A stretch of DNA of 64,000 nt from Chryseobacterium sp. CH21. Its GTDB lineage: Bacteria > Bacteroidota > Bacteroidia > Flavobacteriales > Weeksellaceae. The notes beneath the pieces are model-generated. The model ran no database searches, was not told where the DNA came from, and saw only the letters and a program-made list of their open reading frames with translations. Within the stretch, counting starts at the first letter, position 1. Every line of letters starts with the position of its first letter. The position numbers were made by a program, and so were the translations under genes. The DNA lies in the NCBI RefSeq assembly GCF_004119445.1, contig NZ_QICI01000034.1:62001-126000 (forward strand), in the 5' to 3' direction. Below, piece after piece: positions 58,374-64,000 of this stretch.

Positions 58374-58925
58374 TTATTTTGCAAACTGTAATGTCTGAAT
58401 TGCTTTTAAAAGTTCTACCTGACTTTCTTTCTTCAGATTTGTCCCATATAGATTGAAACTGATTTTTCCTATTGATCCAGTCTTGAGGCTGTCGATATAA
58501 ACTCCTGTCATTCCTTTGCCTACTTTTTTGGGCTCTAATATTTTTGCCTTGTACCCATCAATTTTTTTATAGGTTATTTTACTTTTAATGAAATGCTCCT
58601 GATTCTCATTTTCATTGAGGATAATAAATAATGTAGTGTCAATTTTTGGATTTACTTTTAAGAGTTCAGTCAAATTTTTTCGGTTGATAACAGGAGCTAA
58701 AAGCTGTTCAAGAGAATTTGAATAAGGTCCATAATCGTAGAAAATGGAATCATTATTTTTTGTGATAATAATTCCTGCATTACTATCACAAGCTTCCGGT
58801 TTCAATTTTTTCCAACTTCTTGGAGCATTTAATTTAAAATCACTAAAATCTAGTGATCGTATTGAGTCCTCGGAACAGCTCAATACTATAAAAGAAGCGA
58901 AAATGAATAAGGCTATGTTTTTCAT
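58374..58925 (-). CDS. Putative lipoprotein of unknown function
   Basis: The 183-residue protein has a type II signal peptide with lipobox VLSC (Cys 17). The mature part (APRSWKKLKPEACDSNAGIII, then KAKILEPKKVGKGMTGVYI) is hydrophilic and beta-rich. It resembles small stress-response lipoproteins of flavobacteria, but no family is assigned. It follows the inner-membrane protein gene at 58958 by 32 bases. Confidence 0.75.
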   Translation of the reverse strand: MKNIALFIFASFIVLSCSEDSIRSLDFSDFKLNAPRSWKKLKPEACDSNAGIIITKNNDSIFYDYGPYSNSLEQLLAPVINRKNLTELLKVNPKIDTTLFIILNENENQEHFIKSKITYKKIDGYKAKILEPKKVGKGMTGVYIDSLKTGSIGKISFNLYGTNLKKESQVELLKAIQTLQFAK

Positions 58926-58957
58926 GGCTTTATTTGAGTATGTTTTATAAAGGGGTA

Positions 58958-59470
58958 TTATTCCTTTTTTAACTGTATTTTATTTTTTGTAAATCCTGTT
59001 AATACATCGTGTTCAATAATATATCGGGTAGAATCTGTTTTTAAAATTATTTTTCCGCTTTCATAGTTGCAAATTCCTTCCTGAAATGAAGATGAGCTTC
59101 CAGGATTTACAGATTCTGTGATCATAAATGTATGATCAGGTTTGTGAATGCTGATATGATAATTTTTTGCATTGTGAGGAAAGCTATAGCTGATCCAAAT
59201 TCGACTTTGGTGTCGTCTGATAGCATTTGGCCAAAGAAAACTAGCGATTATAACGGTAACAACAGAATTGATGATAAACAGCAGTGATAAATTTCTTTTC
59301 TTTGTCAGCCATAAAATAACTCCTGCAAGCAGATTAATGAAAAATAATAAGGGATAAATTATTACAACTGCAATTGAAATGCTGGGATCAGGGTCAACAT
59401 AGTAAAACCAGCTCCATATAATGAGAAAATCAATGATGGATAACATTAAAATTTGCAGTGTTAGCTTCAT
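58958..59470 (-). CDS. Small membrane protein with beta-rich tail
   Basis: The 170-residue protein has three hydrophobic segments in its first 85 residues (residues about 5-22, 32-55 and 64-80), then a soluble tail (HIYHISIHKPDHTFMITESV-like strands, SFQEGICNYESGK). No known family. Function unknown. Confidence 0.65.
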   Translation of the reverse strand: MKLTLQILMLSIIDFLIIWSWFYYVDPDPSISIAVVIIYPLLFFINLLAGVILWLTKKRNLSLLFIINSVVTVIIASFLWPNAIRRHQSRIWISYSFPHNAKNYHISIHKPDHTFMITESVNPGSSSSFQEGICNYESGKIILKTDSTRYIIEHDVLTGFTKNKIQLKKE

Positions 59471-59568
59471 TTTTGAAAAGATAATATTACTTATTATTTA
59501 ATTGTTTAAAACTTAAAATAAAGAAATTTCATATAGTTAGAAATATTCTGGTACTAATATTTCCTATT

Positions 59569-60260
59569 TTAAAACAAAGGTTCTCCATTCAAATCCGTTG
59601 TCAGCACTTCACTCATATAATCAAAAAAAGGCCGCATGGCAAGCAAAGTTAGAAGGGCTTCTGTTTGAAAGTTGTCAGATAAAACCTCTTTATCTGTAAA
59701 TTTCCGCATTACCAGAAATTGTTTTTTCTGATTAAATCTATAGCCGGATGACTTTTATCAAAACCCCGTGGTGCTGTTTTTACAGAATCTCCTTGAAGTT
59801 CTCCAAAATATTTCACAAAAGTTTTGTCCGAGATAATTTTATCAATTTCTGAACTGCTGATTTCAAATTCTTTACGGATGCGAAGTAAATCTTTGGCTTC
59901 AGGCCCCCAGAATCCACCACCTACAAAACTGTTGCCCGGTTCCAGCTGAATATAATATCCACCTCTCAGCATTGGTTTCGAACGGGAATATCCAACTCCG
60001 AAATTGATTTTATATGGCGTTTGGTCTTTGGAAAAACGAACATCCTTGTAAATCCTGAAAATATGAATTCCTTTCAGGTTATCATATTCCTGAAGCTCGG
60101 TATAAATCTGATTAAAAAAAACTTTGTTTTCTTTTACAATGACATCATATTCAGATTTGTGTTTCGCAAACCATTCCCGATTGTTATTTTCTTTTAAATG
60201 GGTGAGAAATTCAAATGCTTTTTTCATGTTTTTATGAAGTGAGGTTATGCTTGTTTCCAT
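59569..60260 (-). CDS. DUF2461 (TIGR02453) protein, frameshifted as read
   Basis: The 230-residue product (after restoring one base in the T6 run 59722-59727 on plus) begins with FEFLTHLKENNNREWFAKHK, the hallmark of DUF2461, and continues through RIYKDVRFSKDQTPYKINFGV and GGYYIQLEPGNSFVGGGFWGP. The broken C-terminus (MRKFTDKEVLSDNF, then LTLLAMRPFFDYM) lies in the next frame. The start at 60260 overlaps the previous gene by 16 bases; ATG 60227 is an alternative. Function unknown. Confidence 0.85.
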
Positions 60261-60974
60261 TGCAGTTCAATATATTTTGTACAGTCGTTTTTCATATCAT
60301 CATATCCATCAAGTAAAATGGCTGAACCTCCTTTTTTTACTATTTTATCCTTTTCAAATCCATTTCTGAATACAATCTATACTGTATATTTCCTGTATTT
60401 TTATACACTTTGTCGTATAAAATTTTTGCTTCTTGGTATTTTCCCAATTCATCATAAAGTAATCCTAACATACAGGCTGCTTCCGTTTGGTTGGGTTCAT
60501 TTTTTAGAATTTCTTTATACATCCTTTCAGCTTCTTCAGTTTTGTTATTGGCAAAATACCAATTTGCCATTTCCAGATAATCATCTAAAAGCTTTGTGTC
60601 TGTAAATTTATTTTTAGAGAATCAATACTTATTTCTTTATAATCATTTCTAAACTTGTTCATTCCTGTTTTCTTTAAATCGATCATGTGAGTAAAGAAAG
60701 GATCACAATTATTTATTAACCTGACCATAAAATCTTTCATGAAATCATCTTTATTTTTGTTAGCTGTATTTTTATGATAGTTTTCAAGGTCTTTCTGAAG
60801 CTTTGAAATTACTTCATATGAACAAATTTTAAATGTTTCATCAGTATAGTTTGTTTTACTAGATAAACAAACACAAAACTCCTTGTCAAGTTTTTGTAAA
60901 AAATCCTGAGCTCCAATCTTAGAAAATATTGAAATGGAGAACAGTATTCCTAATATTATTTTTTTTTTCATCAT
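60245..60974 (-). CDS. Exported TPR-like protein, two frameshifts as read
   Basis: Three frames join into one 243-residue protein: a signal peptide (1-21) with FLQKLDKEFCVCLSSKTNYT, a TPR-type helical part (MANWYFANNKTEEAERMYKE, ACMLGLLYDELGKYQEAKIL), and an end with FEKDKIVKKGGSAILLDGYDDMKND. The breaks are at T5 (60611-60615) and T3 (60363-60365) on plus. Function unknown. The stop overlaps the DUF2461 start. Confidence 0.75.
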
Positions 60975-60980
60975 TTCGTT

Positions 60981-61460
60981 CTACAGTCCTGCACTTTTAA
61001 ATTCTGAATTTACTTTCCACAATCTATATTCTACAGTCCATTTTTCAGGAATGTAGAACGGAATTGCATAATACCCATTATATTCTCTAAAGATATTCTG
61101 AGAGCTTAAAACTTTCTTTTTTACCTTCTTGGTTTCATCGCAATTCGACTTGTTAAAGGTTAGCATCTCTATTGGCATTTCTTTGGGTAATTCGTAGTAA
61201 GGGTATCTGTACGGCTGAATTGCAAATTTTTCTACTAAATTCTTATTATTAAAACTGAAATCTTCAACAGATGAGCATTCAGAAACTTCCATTTCCATCC
61301 CAAATTTTATTTCAACTTTATAGTCTTTGTAGTTCTCAATTTTTGGCAGTGTAAGATCTACTCTTTTCATCCCTTTTTCCGGTTCCGGATAATTGGGTTT
61401 TTCCTGTGAATATAGAGCTAATGAATATAGGATAGAAAAGAATAAGATTACATTTTTCAT
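60981..61460 (-). CDS. eco: Ecotin-family serine protease inhibitor
   Basis: The 159-residue exported protein has a signal peptide (1-19) and the ecotin pattern: NYPEPEKGMKRVDLTLPKIENYKDYKVEIKFG in pieces, two Cys that could form the loop-stabilising disulfide (ECSS and SNCDE), MPIEMLTF near the reactive loop, and PEKWTVEYRLWKVN near the C-terminus. Ecotins are periplasmic homodimers inhibiting trypsin-like proteases, protecting against host or predator enzymes. The reactive-site residue is Met or Glu-Met, to be fixed by alignment. Confidence 0.85.
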   Translation of the reverse strand: MKNVILFFSILYSLALYSQEKPNYPEPEKGMKRVDLTLPKIENYKDYKVEIKFGMEMEVSECSSVEDFSFNNKNLVEKFAIQPYRYPYYELPKEMPIEMLTFNKSNCDETKKVKKKVLSSQNIFREYNGYYAIPFYIPEKWTVEYRLWKVNSEFKSAGL

Positions 61461-61582
61461 ATGTTAATTTTGTTTTTATTTATTGAATAATACCTTCCAT
61501 AGAACTTGTCTTTGCTTGGTATTCATCTGTTCCAGATTATTTTTTGAAACGGATGCCGGATTGTAATGTTTGATGCTTATTA

Positions 61583-62758
61583 TTACCTGAAAATTTTAAC
61601 CTGCTGTAAAACTCCTAGCTCATTTTTAAAACTAAAAATATAATTTCCGGGCTTTACTCTGGATAGATCTATCGTCTTATTATAGTAAGCAAAACCTTTA
61701 CTTATTTCCTTTCCATCTACGGAGTAAACGGTAAATTCAAATTGATTGCTGTTATTTTTATTGCTGATGATAAAACCGTCCTTCTGCGCATTGGTATACA
61801 CTCTTGTTTTGGTCTCACGAGCTTCAGCGGCTGTATTTGACGATAGGGCACTCTCGGTAATATCAGCTGCTTGTAAACTTTTAATAGCTGATTTGGTTGA
61901 AGACGTTGTACTTCCGCCTATGATGTATAATTTATCGTTATATACTTCCGCTGCAGCATGTCTTCTGGGAATCATATTGGATGACAACTGATGGAATTTA
62001 TTGGTTGTAGTATCAAAATAGGCCAGAAAAGTCTGATTATTATAACCTCCTGCTATAAAAATCTTATTACCCGATACGGCTAATGAATGTCCGGATATCC
62101 CGGCAGGCATTGTATATTGATCGGTCCAGAGATTAGTATTGACGTCGTAAACATTGATCAGACGGGATGAAGTACCGTTAAAACCACCAATGACATACAA
62201 TTTATCATTCACAATTTTCCCCTTGGCTTCTCTTGCTGTGGGCATATCAGGTAGTGGATGCCAGGTATTGGAAGCAATATCATAATACTGGAATCTATTA
62301 GAAAATACAGTAGTTGCAGCACCGCTGAGCCCGCTGCCGCCGAACACATATATTTTGCCGTTATGGATGGCAGAACCTGCATGTCCTGTGTAAGAACGGT
62401 TAACTGCGCCCTTCGTTACCTGTTGGGTTTCAAGATCTACAATTTCAAGATGGCTGTTTCCCCAACCGTTAAAAATATAAATTTTATGATCGTAAGTCTC
62501 CGAATTCGCAAATTTTTTGGGACTTAAAGTAACATTGAGAATACTCCATTTGTTATCCGTAATATTATATTTTTCAATATAATTGGCGTTTCCTCCGCTT
62601 TCCAGATATCCATTGCTCACATAGATGTTATTATCAACAATGACACTGGTGGTGGCACCTCTGCCAACGGACATATTAGCGAGACTTTTAAAATGAAGCG
62701 TTTGTGCATAGGTGAGCAGTGAGCCCAAAAATGAAAAGAATAATAATTTTGTTTTCAA
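61583..62758 (-). CDS. T9SS-secreted kelch-repeat protein
   Basis: The 391-residue protein has a signal peptide (1-18), then six kelch-type blades (DNNIYVSNGYLES, NGKIYVFGGSGLSG, NDKLYVIGGFNGTSS, GNKIFIAGGYNN, NDKLYIIGGSTTS) forming a beta-propeller, and a type A T9SS sorting-like C-terminus (TRVYTNAQKDGFII to LQQVKIFR). Probably a secreted carbohydrate- or protein-binding propeller. Substrate unknown. Confidence 0.9.
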   Translation of the reverse strand: MKTKLLFFSFLGSLLTYAQTLHFKSLANMSVGRGATTSVIVDNNIYVSNGYLESGGNANYIEKYNITDNKWSILNVTLSPKKFANSETYDHKIYIFNGWGNSHLEIVDLETQQVTKGAVNRSYTGHAGSAIHNGKIYVFGGSGLSGAATTVFSNRFQYYDIASNTWHPLPDMPTAREAKGKIVNDKLYVIGGFNGTSSRLINVYDVNTNLWTDQYTMPAGISGHSLAVSGNKIFIAGGYNNQTFLAYFDTTTNKFHQLSSNMIPRRHAAAEVYNDKLYIIGGSTTSSTKSAIKSLQAADITESALSSNTAAEARETKTRVYTNAQKDGFIISNKNNSNQFEFTVYSVDGKEISKGFAYYNKTIDLSRVKPGNYIFSFKNELGVLQQVKIFR

Positions 62759-62808
62759 TGGTAGTAAGTTTTAGTGTTTTTGTTTTATAATCTTAAAGTC
62801 AGAAATTA

Positions 62809-63354
62809 TCAGGATTTTCCTTCGTTGATATATTCCAGATAATCTTGTTCTAAATTATTAATTTCTTCAATTAAAAAATCGTAAATATTTCCTTCAAATA
62901 CTTCATAATCTTCCTCGTCGTATTTGTCATACTCAATTTTTATGATTCCGTTGTCGGTATAGGCTCTGTAGAGATTTCCACTGCGCTTGAAAAACAGTTG
63001 TCCCAATGGCTTTTCTTTATACTCAAGAGCTTCCTGATGCTTTTCTTGAAATCCCATCCATGAAGGCATTTCTTCATCCTGCGAAAGTCCGTACACAAAA
63101 AAGCCATATCCGAATTTCCAGCTTGGAAGAACATCAAATTCCTGGGGACGTTTCCAGATCTCTTCCTTGACTTCAAAAATTAGGGAACCGAATGAGGTTA
63201 GAAAATCCTTAACATCTTCGCTGAAGGTATACCCTGTGCTTTCTTCATATTTTTTAATTTGTTCTTCAGTTGCAGGATTGGCTACGGAGCCCATCACGAA
63301 GAAATCATCATTTAATTTCTTTTTTCTGTTCCTGAATTCTTCTTTTGTTGCCAT
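62809..63354 (-). CDS. SMI1/KNR4-family protein
   Basis: The 181-residue protein has the SMI1/KNR4 pattern: ATEEQIKKYEESTGYTFSEDVKDFLTSFG near the N-terminus and the acidic region KIEYDKYDEEDYEVFEG. Family members are often immunity proteins against contact-dependent or T6SS toxins, but others have unrelated roles. No toxin gene is adjacent here. Cytoplasmic. Confidence 0.88.
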   Translation of the reverse strand: MATKEEFRNRKKKLNDDFFVMGSVANPATEEQIKKYEESTGYTFSEDVKDFLTSFGSLIFEVKEEIWKRPQEFDVLPSWKFGYGFFVYGLSQDEEMPSWMGFQEKHQEALEYKEKPLGQLFFKRSGNLYRAYTDNGIIKIEYDKYDEEDYEVFEGNIYDFLIEEINNLEQDYLEYINEGKS

Positions 63355-63414
63355 ATTTTGTTTTGGAATTACGTCGCCAGCATTGATCAGATCGTTATTG
63401 AAACAAAGATAAGA

Positions 63415-64000
63415 GAAAGTTTATGGATAAAAATTAGAGTGTTGGTGGATTTTATTTTATTTCAGCAAAGTCATGAGAATTTGCGGAGACCGTGTATAAC
63501 CGCTTACCAAAGAGGTTTCAGAGACCTATGGAAGCTGCCGGTGGGACTTTTTGAAGGGAGTACAGGGGGTTGCACAAGGGGGATAACCCCTTATGAAAGG
63601 AAGTCTGGCCATTAACACTAGTGTCTAATGACAATTACATAAGTGTCTGAGGGAAGTTCAGAAGTGACAAGAACTACTCCATAAAGTAGCTGAGAGGATT
63701 TAGTGAAATGGTTCTATACAATTACATAATGGGTACAGGCCGTTAAGAAAAGAGTCTGGGCATTTATACAAGTGTCTGCCGCTAATTATATAAGTGTTTG
63801 CCGGGAGTTTGGAAGGGCCTGCACCCCCTTCATGAAGGGGGGGGAGGTGTTTTTATTAACTTTGAGTGATTTTTTTGCGCAAAGTCGGGTGTCAGGTGCA
63901 AAACTTGGGAACTATGCAAAAAGTTTGGTGATCTGAAGAGAAAAAATGTTCTGTCCTTTCCATCCATAAGCTGTATTCTGTAGTTTTACAAAACGCAAAG
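63415..64000. other. Gene-free end of window with a diverged tandem duplication
   Basis: No convincing gene. A unit of about 70 bases at 63594-63664 (GGAAGTCTGGCCATTAACAC, ACATAAGTGTCTGAGGGAAG) reappears diverged at 63745-63815 (AGAGTCTGGGCATTTATACA, ATATAAGTGTTTGCCGGGAG). The motif AGTGTCTG occurs repeatedly. A G/C-rich hairpin (CACCCCCTTCATGAAGGGGG) follows at about 63824. Confidence 0.6.

Noticed and set aside
26762..60615. Programmed frameshifting or phase variation at homopolymers
   Set aside because: Sixteen sites in thirteen unrelated genes, all repaired by one added base and some in runs of only three or four, fit consensus error better than regulated slippage.
62809..63354. SMI1/KNR4 gene as immunity to an adjacent toxin
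   Set aside because: No polymorphic toxin, Rhs or T6SS gene is visible next to it, though the neighbour could lie beyond the window.
63358..63615. An 85-residue plus-strand frame next to the SMI1/KNR4 gene
   Set aside because: No domain, it overlaps the start of the minus-strand gene and the repeat region, and shows no family resemblance.

Overview
The window is chromosomal DNA of low GC content from a member of the Bacteroidota, most likely Chryseobacterium or a close relative in the Flavobacteriales. The support is a Bacteroidota-type RpoB/RpoC pair followed by a DUF3467 gene, at least four proteins with type IX secretion (T9SS) C-terminal sorting domains, promoters of the TTG-N17-23-TAnnTTTG type, and few strong Shine-Dalgarno sites.

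Layout. Positions 1-15.2 kb hold the ribosomal protein and RNA polymerase block: rplA (partial), rplJ, rplL, a terminator, three surface or secreted protein genes, then rpoB, rpoC and DUF3467. Positions 15.3-19.2 kb hold a Crp/Fnr-family regulator and a five-gene exported-protein operon (DUF5777 barrel, lipoprotein cytochrome c, YceI, ankyrin, DOMON-like T9SS protein). A CRP/FNR-like palindrome lies about 42 bases upstream of the operon's predicted start. Positions 19.3-27.6 kb are accessory: a tandem GNAT, an NPP-type phosphodiesterase, an NmrA/HxlR divergent pair with an operator-like palindrome, an ADH/cupin operon divergent from an AraC regulator, a carboxylesterase, and a 55-residue cysteine-rich peptide gene with a bacteriocin-like leader. 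Positions 27.7-36.6 kb carry a cytoplasmic alpha-amylase, dinB, a GNAT, a thioredoxin-like protein, punA, lpxK, truA and an ABC exporter. Positions 36.7-49.5 kb carry an M43 metalloprotease, a methyltransferase, a chimeric hydrolase/membrane gene, DUF4919, an MFS transporter, outer-membrane proteins, and ribB under an FMN riboswitch. Positions 49.68-49.97 kb contain seven perfect DnaA boxes plus one near match in a gene-free stretch, a strong candidate for a replication origin or DnaA-binding locus. Positions 50-63.4 kb are almost entirely minus-strand genes for small secreted or membrane proteins, with a CHMI-family enzyme, a serine hydrolase with a SusE/F-like tail, a DHFR-like protein, a VOC protein, ecotin, a kelch protein and SMI1/KNR4. 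The last 600 bases hold no convincing gene but contain a diverged duplication.

Sequence quality. From 26.7 kb onward, thirteen genes, including lpxK and truA, are broken by sixteen apparent single-base deletions, nearly all in homopolymer runs. All are deletions, and each gene becomes one continuous frame when one base is restored per site. I read these as sequencing or consensus errors, not biology, and annotate each gene at full span.

No rRNA, tRNA, CRISPR array, prophage or insertion sequence was recognised.
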